A stretch of DNA of 64,000 bases from Streptomyces griseoviridis (GCF_005222485.1 NZ_CP029078.1:7689501-7753500), one strand, 5' to 3'. Positions 35,604 to 45,017 are shown, numbered from the stretch's first letter. Translations and numbers: made by a program. The notes: generated by a model not told the origin, from the letters alone.

Positions 35604-37847
35604 ATGGCTCACCTCCGTGCACCGGCCCCCCGCGCAGACCGCCGCGACGGCGGGCGGCACGGGCGGCCGGTCGCCCGCACCGCGCCCGCGCTCCCCGAGG
35701 CCCACATACGTTCGCACCTGCGCAGGCTCGCCGTACTGCCGCCCACCGCGGTCGCCCTCAGCGCCTGCGCCGCCGTCCTGTTCACCGTCCGCTCCACCGG
35801 GGCGCACCTCGGGCCCACCCTGTGGGGCGTCCTCGCGGGCGCCTTCTCCGTGGCCCTCGCCGGCATCCTGATCGCCGCCGTGGCCGCCGACCGCGCCGCC
35901 CGTTTCCTCAGCGACCGCGTGCTCGCTCTGCGCCGGGGCAGCGCACGCGGCGAGGCCGACCTGCGCGCCCTGGTCGCGTCGCTGCGGCGCGGCGAGACCC
36001 CGCCCGCCCGCGCCCCCCGCGGCGGCCCGCCCGCCGACGCCGACGACTTCGACCTCCTCGCCTGCGACCTCGCCCGCGCGCACGACGGCGCCCTCACCGC
36101 CGTCGTCCAGGCCGCGCAGCTCTCCAGCCAGGCGGGCGACGAACAGAAACTGGAGGTATTCCTCAACCTCGCCAGGCGGCTCCAGTCGCTGGTGCACCGG
36201 GAGATCTCGGCCCTCGACGAACTGGAGAGCTCGATCGAGGACCCCGACCTCCTCAAGGGTCTCTTCCACGTCGACCACCTGGCCACCCGCATCCGCCGCC
36301 ACGCCGAGAACCTCGCCGTGCTCGGCGGCGCCGTCTCCCGGCGGCAGTGGAGCAACCCCGTCCCCATGACCGAGGTGCTGCGCTCCGCCATCGCCGAGGT
36401 CGAGCAGTACAGCAGGGTCAGGCTGGTCCCCCCGGTCGCCGGCACCCTGCGCGGGCACGCTGTCGCCGACGTCATCCATCTGCTGGCCGAACTGGTCGAG
36501 AACGCCACGGTGTTCTCCGCCCCGCACACCGAGGTCCTGCTCCGCACCAACCTCGTCACCTCCGGACTCGCCGTCGAGGTCGAGGACCGGGGGCTCGGCA
36601 TGCCCCTCGCCGAGCAGCGGAGGATGAACGCCCTGCTCGCCGACCCCGACCAGGTCAACGTCGGCCGGCTGCTCGCCGACGGGCGCATCGGCCTGTTCGT
36701 CGTCTCCCAACTGGCCCGCAGACACGGCATCGACGTCCGTCTCCAGAGCAACATCTACGGCGGCGTGCAGGCCGTGCTCGTCGTGCCGCAGGAACTGCTG
36801 GGCGCGGAACCGGGAGTGGGCACGGCGACGGCGGCCACGGCCTTCGGGCTCGGGACGGTCGTGGGGGCGGGGGCCGCCATGGCGCCGGGGGTGCGGGCGG
36901 GCGCGGGGGCGGAGGCTGGCATCGGCTTGGCGCCGGGCGCGGGCGCTGGCATGGCGCCGGGCGTGGGGGTCGGCTTGGCACCGGGCGCGGGCGCCGGTGT
37001 GAACGACGGCGCCGAGGCCGCGAGGTACCTGGTGGATGCCGGCGGTGCCAGGGCCGGGAACCACCGGGCGGACACCGTCCGGGAGGAGATCCCGGGCCAT
37101 CCGGGTCACCCGGGCCACCCGGGCCACCAGGGCCACCAGGGCCACCAGGGCGACCCGGGTCACCTGGTGCACGCCGTCCACGCCGGACCCGTCCAGTCCG
37201 GACCCGTCCACGCCGGAACCGTCCCGGGCAGAGCTGACCAGGCCGAAGCCGCTCCGGCCGGGCCCGTCCAGGCCGGGCCCGTCCCGGCGGGCGCCGCTCC
37301 CGCGCACCGGCCGCCCCCGGCTCCCGCCGACCCCTCCGCCGTCGGCCCCCTCCCCGTCCGCGGCGCCCGTCAGGAGCGGGCCAACCCCGCCGAAGCCGTC
37401 CCCGGTGTCGGGCCCGATCACCGGCGGCTGCTCGCCGAGCGGCCCGTGGAACCCCTCACCCCCCGGGTCGGTGAAGCGCGCGGCACCCTGGACAAGCCGC
37501 AGCTGCCCCGGCGCCGCGCCCAGGAGCACCTGGTGCCCGAACTGCGCGGCGGGCCGCTGCCCCGCCCGTCCGACGAACCGCCCGTGGACCACGACCCGGG
37601 ACTGATGGCCGCCTTCCGGCGCGGCGTCGGTCTCGCGGAGGCCAGGCAGCACCTGGAGGGCGACCGCCAGGACCCCGGCATCCTGCGGATGGAGTCCGCG
37701 TACACCGGCCCCGTCCACATGGACCGGGAGTCGCTGCTCGCCGGACACGCGCCGCTCGAGGTCCGGCCCGCCGACCCCGCCCGCCGCCACCCCGATCCGG
37801 CCCACGCCGGGAACGTCCCGCTCCCCGGGACGCCCCCCGCCGGATGA
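35604..37847 (+). CDS. cvnA: conservon sensor-like ATPase CvnA with long low-complexity tail
   Basis: 747 residues from ATG 35604 (GAGGAAACCG before it). Two membrane helices (VLPPTAVALSACAAVLFTV and WGVLAGAFSVALAGILIAAV), then a coiled dimerisation-like region (LNLARRLQSLVHREISALD) and a HATPase domain (ELVENATVFS N-box, VEDRGLGMP, GRIGLFVVSQLARRHG). Residues from about 405 are low complexity: GAGAGMAPGVG-type runs, then a collagen-like Gly-x-y stretch (GHPGHPGHPGHQGHQGHQ) near residue 498 and Pro-rich text. Conservon knowledge: CvnA-D form a membrane GTPase-linked switch. Confidence 0.9.
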   Translation: MAHLRAPAPRADRRDGGRHGRPVARTAPALPEAHIRSHLRRLAVLPPTAVALSACAAVLFTVRSTGAHLGPTLWGVLAGAFSVALAGILIAAVAADRAARFLSDRVLALRRGSARGEADLRALVASLRRGETPPARAPRGGPPADADDFDLLACDLARAHDGALTAVVQAAQLSSQAGDEQKLEVFLNLARRLQSLVHREISALDELESSIEDPDLLKGLFHVDHLATRIRRHAENLAVLGGAVSRRQWSNPVPMTEVLRSAIAEVEQYSRVRLVPPVAGTLRGHAVADVIHLLAELVENATVFSAPHTEVLLRTNLVTSGLAVEVEDRGLGMPLAEQRRMNALLADPDQVNVGRLLADGRIGLFVVSQLARRHGIDVRLQSNIYGGVQAVLVVPQELLGAEPGVGTATAATAFGLGTVVGAGAAMAPGVRAGAGAEAGIGLAPGAGAGMAPGVGVGLAPGAGAGVNDGAEAARYLVDAGGARAGNHRADTVREEIPGHPGHPGHPGHQGHQGHQGDPGHLVHAVHAGPVQSGPVHAGTVPGRADQAEAAPAGPVQAGPVPAGAAPAHRPPPAPADPSAVGPLPVRGARQERANPAEAVPGVGPDHRRLLAERPVEPLTPRVGEARGTLDKPQLPRRRAQEHLVPELRGGPLPRPSDEPPVDHDPGLMAAFRRGVGLAEARQHLEGDRQDPGILRMESAYTGPVHMDRESLLAGHAPLEVRPADPARRHPDPAHAGNVPLPGTPPAG

Positions 37848-37894
37848 CCACCCCAGCTCCCGCAGACCTTCGTACCCCAAGGAGACGATTCACC

Positions 37895-38329
37895 ATGGCG
37901 AGCGATGCGCCGACCAGCCAGGTATCCGATCTCGACTGGCTGATGAGCGGCCTCGTGCAGCGCGTGCCCCACACCAACAGTGCGGTACTCCTCTCCTGCG
38001 ACGGCCTCGTGAAGTCGGTCCACGGCCTCGACGCCGACAGCGCCGACCACATGGCGGCGCTGGCCTCGGGCCTCTACTCCCTCGGCCGCAGCGCCGGGGC
38101 CAGGTTCGGCGACAACGGCGACGTCCGCCAGGTCGTCGTCGAACTCGCCTCGACCCTGCTGTTCGTGACCACGGCCGGCTCCGGCACCTGTCTCGCCGTC
38201 CTCGCCGACCGGGAGGCCGACGCGGCCGTCCTCGGCTACGAGATGTCGATGCTGGTCAAGAGCGTCCGCCCGTACCTCACCACCGCGCCCCGCCGGCACG
38301 CCGTCGAACCACCGGCGATGAGGCCTTGA
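37895..38329 (+). CDS. cvnB: roadblock/LC7 domain protein CvnB
   Basis: 144 residues from ATG 37895, AAGGAG 10 nt upstream; ATG 37844 overlapping the cvnA stop is the alternative. One roadblock/LC7 domain: LDWLMSGLVQRVPHTNSAVLLSCDGL, HMAALASGLYSLG, VVVELASTLLFV. Such proteins act as GTPase partners, and CvnB pairs with CvnD in conservons. Coupled to cvnC through a close stop-start junction. Confidence 0.93.
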   Translation: MASDAPTSQVSDLDWLMSGLVQRVPHTNSAVLLSCDGLVKSVHGLDADSADHMAALASGLYSLGRSAGARFGDNGDVRQVVVELASTLLFVTTAGSGTCLAVLADREADAAVLGYEMSMLVKSVRPYLTTAPRRHAVEPPAMRP

Positions 38330-38331
38330 GC

Positions 38332-38703
38332 GTGGCGGCGGCCGGTGACGGGCCCTGGCTCGACGAGGCGGCCGGCCGGCTGGTGCGGCCCTTCACGGTC
38401 AGCAACGGCCGCACCCGGCCGACCATCGCCCTCGACCTCCTGTCGCAGGTGATGGTCACCGGAGCCACCCCCCTCGGCCATCTCGGCCCCGAGTACGCGC
38501 TGGCGCTCGACCTCTGCCGCGCGCCCGTCCCGGTCGCCGAGGTCGCCGCCCATCTGAAGCTGCCGGCGGCGGTCACCAAGGTGCTGCTGTCGGACCTCGT
38601 CGACTGCGGGGCGCTGACCACCAAGCCCCCCGTGTTCCACGACAACCCCACCGACCGGGCCCTTCTGGAGGCAGTGCTCGATGGACTACGACGACAGCTC
38701 TGA
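38332..38703 (+). CDS. cvnC: DUF742 protein CvnC
   Basis: 123 residues from GTG 38332 with GATGAGG 8 nt upstream; TTG 38326 overlapping the cvnB stop is possible. DUF742 text: RLVRPFTVSNGRTRPT, ALDLLSQVMVTG, and a winged-helix-like VAEVAAHLKLPAAVTKVLLSDL. Third component of the conservon; role unknown. Overlaps cvnD by 23 bp. Confidence 0.92.
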   Translation: MAAAGDGPWLDEAAGRLVRPFTVSNGRTRPTIALDLLSQVMVTGATPLGHLGPEYALALDLCRAPVPVAEVAAHLKLPAAVTKVLLSDLVDCGALTTKPPVFHDNPTDRALLEAVLDGLRRQL

Positions 38704-39280
38704 CCCGTTCCCCACCGCGCTGAAGATCCTCGTCGCGGGCGGGTTCGGGGTGGGCAAGACGACCTTCGTCGGCGCGGTGAGCGAGATCGCGCCCCTCAGC
38801 ACGGAGGAGCTCCTCACCACGGTCAGCGCCGCGACCGACCGGCTCGACGGGATCGAGAACAAGGTCGAGACGACGGTGGCCATGGACTTCGGCCGCATCA
38901 CCCTCGACCCGCGACACGTCCTGTACCTCTTCGGCACACCCGGGCAGGAACGGTTCTGGTTCATGTGGGACGAGCTCTCCGAGGGCGCGCTCGGAGCGGT
39001 CGTCCTCGCCGACACCCGCCGGCTCCAGGAGTGCTTCGCCGCCATCGACTTCTTCGAACAGCGCGGTGTCGGCTTCATCGTCGCGATCAACGAGTTCGAC
39101 GGCGCCCACCGCTACGACCCCGACGAGGTCCGCGCCGCCATGGACCTCGCCCCGGAGATCCCGGTGGTCCGCTGCGACGCCCGGATCTCCAGCTCGGGGG
39201 TCCAGACCCTGCTCACCCTCGTCCAGCACCTGATCGCCCACGCCCCGGCGCCCGCGCCGAGCCACGGCGTCCCCAGGTGA
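38681..39280 (+). CDS. cvnD: conservon GTPase CvnD (MglA-like)
   Basis: 199 residues. P-loop GGFGVGKTT at 20-28, switch-II-like LFGTPGQERFWFM, and base-specificity loop INEFDGA (NxxD form), as in the bacterial MglA/Rup-type small GTPases. No membrane segment. Should cycle GTP in response to the CvnA ATPase with CvnB as regulator (family knowledge). Confidence 0.93.
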   Translation: MDYDDSSDPFPTALKILVAGGFGVGKTTFVGAVSEIAPLSTEELLTTVSAATDRLDGIENKVETTVAMDFGRITLDPRHVLYLFGTPGQERFWFMWDELSEGALGAVVLADTRRLQECFAAIDFFEQRGVGFIVAINEFDGAHRYDPDEVRAAMDLAPEIPVVRCDARISSSGVQTLLTLVQHLIAHAPAPAPSHGVPR

Positions 39281-39340
39281 ACCCCGCCCACCGCCAGGGA
39301 GCCAGGACATGAACCGCGTCCACCGCGACGGAGCCCGCCC

Positions 39341-39925
39341 ATGACGTACGACCCGGCGTCGGGTCCGGCAGGCCGGCTGCTGCTCACCCCCGAGGACAAG
39401 GAGGCCCCGGCCAGGACTCGGCGGCTGCGCGGCCTCGGGCTCGGCGAGCGCCCCGACCCGTCCCTCGACGTGTACGCGGACCAGCTCGCGGAGCTGACCA
39501 GGGCGCCCTACGCCATGGTCAACTTCATCGACGACCGTGGCCAGTTCCTCGCGGGACTGCACATCCCGCCCCGGCCGCCCGCCGCCCCGGACGGCGACCG
39601 GGCCGCACCGGGCGCCTGCCGCAGGCTCGGCCGCGACCACGGGTTCTGCCCGCATGTGGTGGTCCGCGGCAGGGCGCTGGTCCTGGAGGACGTGCGCGAC
39701 TACCCGCGCTTCGCCTGCAACCCGGTCGTCGACGGCTACGGCATCCGCTCCTACCTGGGCGCGCCCCTCATAGAGAGCACCGGCATGGTCCTGGGCACGG
39801 TGTCCGTCGCGGACGTACGGCCGAGGCCCTGGGGCAAGCCGGGTCTCGCGGCCATCAAGAAGTCGGCGGCGGAACTCGTCGCCAGACTGGAACACCGGGA
39901 GGAGGCACGGAGGCAGCAGCGGTGA
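39341..39925 (+). CDS. GAF-domain protein linked to the conservon
   Basis: 194 residues from ATG 39341. A single GAF domain: YADQLAELTRAPYAMVNFIDDRGQFLAGL, DHGFCPHVVVRGRALVLEDVRDYPRF, and YLGAPLIESTGMVLGTVSVAD. Cys residues in GACRRLGRDHGFCPH and RFACNP could bind a cofactor or sense redox. Other conservons carry a P450 in this slot; here a sensory GAF protein occupies it. The TGA is followed directly by the 72-bp repeat. Confidence 0.87.
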   Translation: MTYDPASGPAGRLLLTPEDKEAPARTRRLRGLGLGERPDPSLDVYADQLAELTRAPYAMVNFIDDRGQFLAGLHIPPRPPAAPDGDRAAPGACRRLGRDHGFCPHVVVRGRALVLEDVRDYPRFACNPVVDGYGIRSYLGAPLIESTGMVLGTVSVADVRPRPWGKPGLAAIKKSAAELVARLEHREEARRQQR

Positions 39926-40165
39926 CGCCCGCCGTGCCGGGGCCAGAGACGGAGGGCCGACGCTCTCGATGCCCGTCCCACCGGAGCCGGGCGGAGTCGC
40001 CCGCCGTGCCGGGGCCGCATACGGAGGGCCCGCGCTCTCGACGCCCGTCCCACCGGAGCCGGGCGGAGTCGCCCGCCGTGCCGGGGCCGCATACGGAGGG
40101 GCCTCGCTCTCGATGCCCGTGCCACCGGAGCCGGGTGGAGACGCCTGCCGTGCCGGTCCCTACAG
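39925..40165. repeat. 72-bp tandem repeat, about 3.3 copies
   Basis: The motif GCCGTGCCGG recurs at 39931, 40003, 40075 and 40147, exactly 72 bp apart, with unit-to-unit identity very high between copies two and three and a few changes in the ends. It fills the gap between convergent genes. A plus-strand frame through it would give a 24-residue repeat, but no start or family text supports translation. Confidence 0.85.
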
Positions 40166-40945
40166 GCCGCGCCACACGTTCTCGTACGCCGCGTCCTCGA
40201 CGGCCCGACGGCGCCGCACCCCCTCCAGCTCGGTCACCGCGCTGCCGACGGCCGCCAGCACCCGGTCGACCGGATCGTCCGGCTCCTCGGCGCCGGTCCC
40301 GTTCCCGTTCTCCGTCCCGGTCCCCTCCTCGGCCGCGGTCCCGGTCCTGGTCCCGGTCCCGTTCTCCGGCTCTGTTCCGGTCCCCAGCTCCACCGACTCT
40401 CCCGAGCCGCCGACCTCGCCCGTTCCCTCCGCCTCGTCCGTCGCCTCCGCGCCTTCCGTCCCCCTGGTCCCGTCCTCGGCCGGTGGCTCGTCGCGGATCC
40501 CGACCTCCACTGTCAGCGCCACCAGCACCCGCTCGCCGTCCGCGAGGCGCCGCTCGGCCCGCGACCGTTCCGGCGAGTCGACGAGCGCCGCCCTCCGGCC
40601 GCCCAACGAGATCCGGTGGTCCCGCTTCCGGGCGATCAGCCCGTCCCGCTCGAACTCCACGACGTAGGCCGACGAGAGACCGCGGCCCCGGCGCCACAGC
40701 CAGTCCTCGACCGTCTCGTACGGCTCCTGCCGCAGCAGCGCCCGCGCCGCCTCCGCCAGCAGCCGGTCAGCGGGCACGGTCTCCGCGCCGGGCACGATCA
40801 GATCGTCGTCCAGAGTGAGCGCGCCGGCCTCGGCGAGGTCGAGCAGTTCGGCGCCCGCCAGCGCGAGCGACAGATCGCCGGTCTCCACCGGACGGTCCTG
40901 CTCCCCGCCCATGGCGACGATCACGAGGTCCCTGGCGGTGTTCAT
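40160..40945 (-). CDS. GPP34 (GOLPH3/VPS74)-family phosphoprotein-like
   Basis: 261 residues from ATG 40945, 6 nt after GGAGG. GPP34 features: LVIVAMGGEQDRP, LALAGAELLDLAEAGAL, RLLAEAARALL, WLWRRGRGLSSAYVVEFERDGLI. From about residue 160 to 220 a Gly/Thr/Glu low-complexity insert (GTGTEPENGTGTRTGT) interrupts the fold before a last helix. Eukaryotic relatives bind phosphatidylinositol-4-phosphate; the function in actinobacteria is unknown. Confidence 0.85.
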   Translation of the reverse strand: MNTARDLVIVAMGGEQDRPVETGDLSLALAGAELLDLAEAGALTLDDDLIVPGAETVPADRLLAEAARALLRQEPYETVEDWLWRRGRGLSSAYVVEFERDGLIARKRDHRISLGGRRAALVDSPERSRAERRLADGERVLVALTVEVGIRDEPPAEDGTRGTEGAEATDEAEGTGEVGGSGESVELGTGTEPENGTGTRTGTAAEEGTGTENGNGTGAEEPDDPVDRVLAAVGSAVTELEGVRRRRAVEDAAYENVWRGL

Positions 40946-40958
40946 GAGCGCCTCCACG

Positions 40959-42248
40959 TCAGCCGGCCGGGTGCGGGGCGACGGTGTCGGGACCGTCGTC
41001 CGGCGTCGGTTCCGGTCGCCGTCCGCCGTCCGTGTGCCGGGTGTCTTCCTGATGTCGTACTACGAGCATGTGGTGCGGGAAACCGATCCGCAGCACGGCC
41101 GCGGCCGACGCCGCCACCAGCACCACCCCCGCCGCCAGCAGCAGCGCGCCCCGGTAGCCGTGCTGGAGCAGCGGGGCCACCGCCAGCGGCCCGACGATCT
41201 GGCCGACGCTGTACCCGGCCGTCAACAGCGCGACCGAGCGGGGAAACCGCAGGTGGGCGCCTGTCTCCAGGGCGAGTGTGCTGATCCCGATGAAGGTGCC
41301 GCCGAACAGCACCGCCGAGACCAGCGCGGCGGCCGTGCCCCCGACGAGCGCGGGCAGCGCGATCCCCACCGCCTGCACCAGCAGCGCCGCGAGCAGCAGA
41401 TCGGGCCGTGACCAGCGCCGCCCGAGCCACGCCCACACCGCCGCCGACGGCACGGCCGCGAGCCCGACGAGCACCCACGCGCCGTTGCCCACCCAGCCGG
41501 GGGAGTCCTGGCCGATCGCCGCCACCAGGAACGTCCCGGCGACGATGTAGCCGACGCCCTCCAGGCTGTAGGAGACCAACAGCGTCCCGAACCAGCGGTG
41601 GGTGCGGGGGCGGGGCCGCGCACGGACGGCCGCCGGCGCCTCGGGTGCGGCTTCCGGGCGCAGGTTCCAGGCCGCGCCGGCGAGGACGGCGGTGAGCGCG
41701 GCCGACGCCCACCACGCGGCCCGCCAGTCCGCGACCGACCGCAGGGCCAGCACCAGCAGACCGGACAGGGCGATCCCGGTACCGACCCCGCCGAACGCCG
41801 AGCCCGGCAGATGCGGAGGACGTTCGCGCAGGTGGTGCAGGACGGAACTGACGGCGACGACGAAGACCAGGGCGCTCGCCGCCCCGGCGACGAGGCGCAG
41901 CACCAGCCACCCGCCGACACCGTGGGTGAGGGGCATCGCGGCGAGGGTCGCCGTCAGCACCAGCAGCGAGCCGCGCAGCACGGCACGCGAGCGGACCAGG
42001 GCGGGAGCGAGGATGCCCGCGAGGGCTCCGACGAGGTAGCCGACGTAGTTGGCGGTCGCGAGATCCGCCCCCGCGGCGGCCGAAAGACCCGCCTGGGCGT
42101 GCATCAGCGGCAGGATCGCCGTGTAGACGAACCGGCCGACCCCCATCCCCGCCGCGAGCGCGGCCGCGGCCCGTAGGACATGGGGCCAGGGGGAGGGGAC
42201 GGGGGTGGGTGAGTCGGGTGAGTCGGGTGACGGTATCGGGGTGCTCAT
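40959..42248 (-). CDS. YbfB/YjiJ-family MFS transporter
   Basis: 429 residues from ATG 42248 (MSTPIPSPDSP). Twelve membrane spans can be counted; GVGRFVYTAILPLMHAQAGLS and ANYVGYLVGALAG are typical of the family, and GLAAVPSAAVWAWLGRRW is the mid-loop. An in-frame stretch upstream to 42362 is Pro/Arg-rich and probably not translated. Substrate unknown; an aromatic/organic-acid exporter is a guess from the muconolactone-isomerase neighbour. Confidence 0.88.
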   Translation of the reverse strand: MSTPIPSPDSPDSPTPVPSPWPHVLRAAAALAAGMGVGRFVYTAILPLMHAQAGLSAAAGADLATANYVGYLVGALAGILAPALVRSRAVLRGSLLVLTATLAAMPLTHGVGGWLVLRLVAGAASALVFVVAVSSVLHHLRERPPHLPGSAFGGVGTGIALSGLLVLALRSVADWRAAWWASAALTAVLAGAAWNLRPEAAPEAPAAVRARPRPRTHRWFGTLLVSYSLEGVGYIVAGTFLVAAIGQDSPGWVGNGAWVLVGLAAVPSAAVWAWLGRRWSRPDLLLAALLVQAVGIALPALVGGTAAALVSAVLFGGTFIGISTLALETGAHLRFPRSVALLTAGYSVGQIVGPLAVAPLLQHGYRGALLLAAGVVLVAASAAAVLRIGFPHHMLVVRHQEDTRHTDGGRRPEPTPDDGPDTVAPHPAG

Positions 42249-42358
42249 GGGGGAGAGGCTCGGATTCCGTAGGAGGGGGGAGGGAGTGGGGGAGGGGAGG
42301 TGGGAGCAGGGGGCGTGGTGCGCGGGGCGTGCGGGGCGCCGGGTGGGCGTGCGCCGGG

Positions 42359-42685
42359 TCACGCGCCGGCGCGCTTCGCGTTCTCCGGGTGGGCCTCTTC
42401 GGGGTGCGGGTCATTGGGGTGGGAGGTGAGCGGGGTGACCTCGAAGGTCATCCAGTCGTGCAGCGGCAGGGTGCCGAGCACCTCCGCGTACAGCTCCTCC
42501 TCGTCGGCCGCCCGCCACAGGCCGACGCTGGCCGGCTCGCCCACCGGGCGCCACAGCCGTCCCAGACGCCCCGACGCGGCCAGTTCGGCCGCGCGGACCG
42601 CCTCGGCGGCCCGCCGTCGGTCGGCCTCCTCCTCGGAGACACCCTCCGGGACGGTCGTGGTGATCCGGACCAGGAACTCGCGCAT
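42359..42685 (-). CDS. muconolactone delta-isomerase-like small protein
   Basis: 108 residues, MREFLVRITTTVPEGVSEEEADRRRAAEAVRA, then LWRPVGEPASVGLWRAADEEEL and LPLHDWMTFEVTPL. This is the muconolactone isomerase ferredoxin-like fold; the last 15 residues are a hydrophilic tail. It lies divergent from a LysR gene 145 bp away, a common arrangement of regulator and target. The true substrate may not be muconolactone. Confidence 0.87.
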   Translation of the reverse strand: MREFLVRITTTVPEGVSEEEADRRRAAEAVRAAELAASGRLGRLWRPVGEPASVGLWRAADEEELYAEVLGTLPLHDWMTFEVTPLTSHPNDPHPEEAHPENAKRAGA

Positions 42686-42829
42686 GGCCTCTCCCGATGC
42701 TTCCGTGGGACGTCCCGACCCGTGCGAGGCCGGACGTCGCCGCCTCCCCTCATCGTGCCCCGGCCCCGGCGTCCCCGCCACGACCGGCTTCCTAGCTGCT
42801 GGGAGGCTCCGCCTACCAGGCGCCGTAGC
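42686..42829. promoter_or_regulatory. divergent promoter of the isomerase-like and LysR genes
   Basis: 144 bp. A partial dyad (CTTCCTAGCTGCTGGGAGG, 42788-42806) lies 24 bp before the LysR start, with the T-rich/A-rich half-site style of LysR sites only weakly met. Candidate only. Confidence 0.35.
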
Positions 42830-43783
42830 ATGGCGGGCGTGGAGCTGCGTCAGTTGCGATACTTCGTCGCGGTCGCCGATGAGCTGAACTTCGGGCGGGC
42901 CGCCGAGCGGCTGCTCATCGCCGGGCCGTCCCTCTCCCAGCAGATCAAGGTGCTCGAACGGGACCTGGGCGTCCGGTTGTTCGACCGCGACCGCCGTTCC
43001 GTCTCCCTGACCCCTGCGGGCGCCGCGCTCCTCCCGCACACCCGCGCGCTCCTCGACCGCGCCGACGACCTGCGCCGCAGGGCCCGGCGCCTGTCGGGTT
43101 CCGAACCGGTGCGGCTCGGTTACGTCAACTGGCTCCCGCCCGACCTGACCACCCGCGCCGCGGCCGTGGCCGAACTGCACGTCGACGCCTGGGTGGCGCC
43201 GTCCCACACCCAGGCCGCCCGGGTGGCCGCGGGCAGCCTCGACCTGTCGGTCTGCTGGGCGACCGGCGCCGACCTGCGGCGGCTCGGGCTGCGCTCCCGG
43301 CTCGTCGGCGCCGACCGCGTCCACGCCGTCGACATCGCCGTCGACGGCGGCTCCGACACCGACGGCCGCTCCCGCGCCGTGGCGGCCCGCGACACCGTCG
43401 TCCTCCTCGACGACGACGCGACCTCGTGGTCGTCGTGGAACGTGTACGGAGCGGATCTGGCCGCGTCGACCGGGGCCCGCGCGGTGCGGATCGGCGACGG
43501 CGGTGTGACCGGGCCCGCGTTCTTCGACCACGTGCGCCGACTGCGCTGTCCGGTCGTCAACTGCCCCAAGGGACAGACCAGTCCGCTCCCGCCCGACCTG
43601 GTCCGCCGTCCGATCCTGCCGCCCGAGGTGTACTGGACCTGGTCGCTCGTCTGGCGCGAGGCGGAGGAGCGGGCCGGTGTCCTCGGCGTCGTCGACGCGC
43701 TCTGCGACGGGGTCGGCGACCTCGGCGTGCACGCGCCGCAGGCGTGGCTGCCCGCCGACGACCCGTACGCGCTTCCGGGCTGA
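42830..43783 (+). CDS. LysR-family transcriptional regulator
   Basis: 317 residues from ATG 42830; GTG 42839 is an alternative. HTH: ELRQLRYFVAVADELNFGRAAERL, LSQQIKVLERDLGVRLFDR. Effector domain is PBP2-like but short on conserved motifs. Divergent from the isomerase-like gene, which it probably regulates. Confidence 0.9.
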   Translation: MAGVELRQLRYFVAVADELNFGRAAERLLIAGPSLSQQIKVLERDLGVRLFDRDRRSVSLTPAGAALLPHTRALLDRADDLRRRARRLSGSEPVRLGYVNWLPPDLTTRAAAVAELHVDAWVAPSHTQAARVAAGSLDLSVCWATGADLRRLGLRSRLVGADRVHAVDIAVDGGSDTDGRSRAVAARDTVVLLDDDATSWSSWNVYGADLAASTGARAVRIGDGGVTGPAFFDHVRRLRCPVVNCPKGQTSPLPPDLVRRPILPPEVYWTWSLVWREAEERAGVLGVVDALCDGVGDLGVHAPQAWLPADDPYALPG

Positions 43784-43969
43784 CCACCGCGTCACGCGGT
43801 ACCGGCCGTCTCCTGACGGGTCTGAAGTCGATCTACGACGGCGCTTAAGAAATCCTCGATGGACCTGGGGCGCCCGATACGGAAGATTGCACTGCGATTC
43901 CACCCCCCTCCCCGGTCGCGGGCCGCCTCGGCGTGCCCGCAGCGGGGTCTCACGCACGGGAGCCGCACA

Positions 43970-44998
43970 GTGAAGGCGCTGGTCAAGGAGAAGGCGGAGC
44001 CAGGGCTCCGGCTCGCGGACGTGCCGGAGCCCGCCGTCGGGACCGGTGACGTCCTGATCAAGGTGCTGCGGACCGGCATCTGCGGCACCGACCTGCACAT
44101 CCGGGCCTGGGACGGCTGGGCGCAGCAGGCGATCCGCACCCCGCTCGTGGTCGGACACGAGTTCGTCGGCGAGGTCGTGGAGACCGGCCGGGACGTCACC
44201 GACGTCACCGTCGGCGACCTGGTCAGCGGCGAGGGCCACCTGGTCTGCGGCAAGTGCCGCAACTGCCTCGCCGGGCGCCGCCACCTGTGCCGGGCCACCG
44301 TCGGGCTCGGCGTCGGCCGCGACGGCGCGTTCGCCGAGTACGTCGCGCTGCCCGCGTCCAACGTGTGGGTGCACCGCGTCCCGGTGGACCTCGACGTGGC
44401 CGCGATCTTCGACCCGTTCGGCAACGCCGTGCACACCGCGCTCTCCTTCCCGCTGGTCGGCGAGGACGTCCTGATCACCGGCGCGGGACCGATCGGCCTG
44501 ATGGCGGCGGCCGTCGCCCGGCACGCGGGCGCCCGCAACGTCGTCGTCACCGACGTCAGCGAGGAGCGCCTCGACCTCGCCCGCAAGATCGGCGCGAGCC
44601 TCACCCTGAACGTCTCCGACGCGACGATCGCCGACGGGCAGCGGGAGTTGGGGCTGCGCGAGGGCTTCGACATCGGCCTGGAGATGTCCGGACGGCCCGA
44701 GGCGCTGCGCGACATGATCGCCAACATGACGCACGGCGGCCGGATCGCCATGCTCGGCCTGCCCGCCGAGGAGTTCCCCGTCGACTGGGCGCGGATCGTC
44801 ACGTCGATGATCACCCTCAAGGGCATCTACGGCCGCGAGATGTTCGAGACCTGGTACGCGATGTCCGTCCTGCTCGAGGGCGGCCTCGACCTCGCCCCGG
44901 TGATCACCGGGCGCTACGCACACGGTGACTACGAGGCGGCCTTCGCCGACGCGGCGAGCGGTCGCGGCGGCAAGGTCATCCTCGACTGGACCCTCTGA
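43970..44998 (+). CDS. tdh: L-threonine 3-dehydrogenase
   Basis: 342 residues from GTG 43970 with GGGAG upstream. Zinc MDR enzyme: catalytic-zinc text [16 protein letters not shown] and [10 protein letters not shown], structural-zinc Cys set [15 protein letters not shown], Rossmann loop [15 protein letters not shown]. Oxidises threonine to 2-amino-3-oxobutyrate. Followed 19 bp later by kbl, the next enzyme, so threonine is degraded to glycine and acetyl-CoA. Confidence 0.95.
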   Translation: MKALVKEKAEPGLRLADVPEPAVGTGDVLIKVLRTGICGTDLHIRAWDGWAQQAIRTPLVVGHEFVGEVVETGRDVTDVTVGDLVSGEGHLVCGKCRNCLAGRRHLCRATVGLGVGRDGAFAEYVALPASNVWVHRVPVDLDVAAIFDPFGNAVHTALSFPLVGEDVLITGAGPIGLMAAAVARHAGARNVVVTDVSEERLDLARKIGASLTLNVSDATIADGQRELGLREGFDIGLEMSGRPEALRDMIANMTHGGRIAMLGLPAEEFPVDWARIVTSMITLKGIYGREMFETWYAMSVLLEGGLDLAPVITGRYAHGDYEAAFADAASGRGGKVILDWTL

Positions 44999-45017
44999 CG
45001 AGACCCAAGGACTGATG

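Noticed and set aside
39922..40818. Plus-strand frame with a 24-residue Pro/Ser/Arg repeat, starting at a GTGA overlap with the GAF gene
   Set aside because: Translation would run antisense through the whole GPP34 gene; the repeat is better explained as non-coding tandem DNA. Kept as a repeat, not a CDS.
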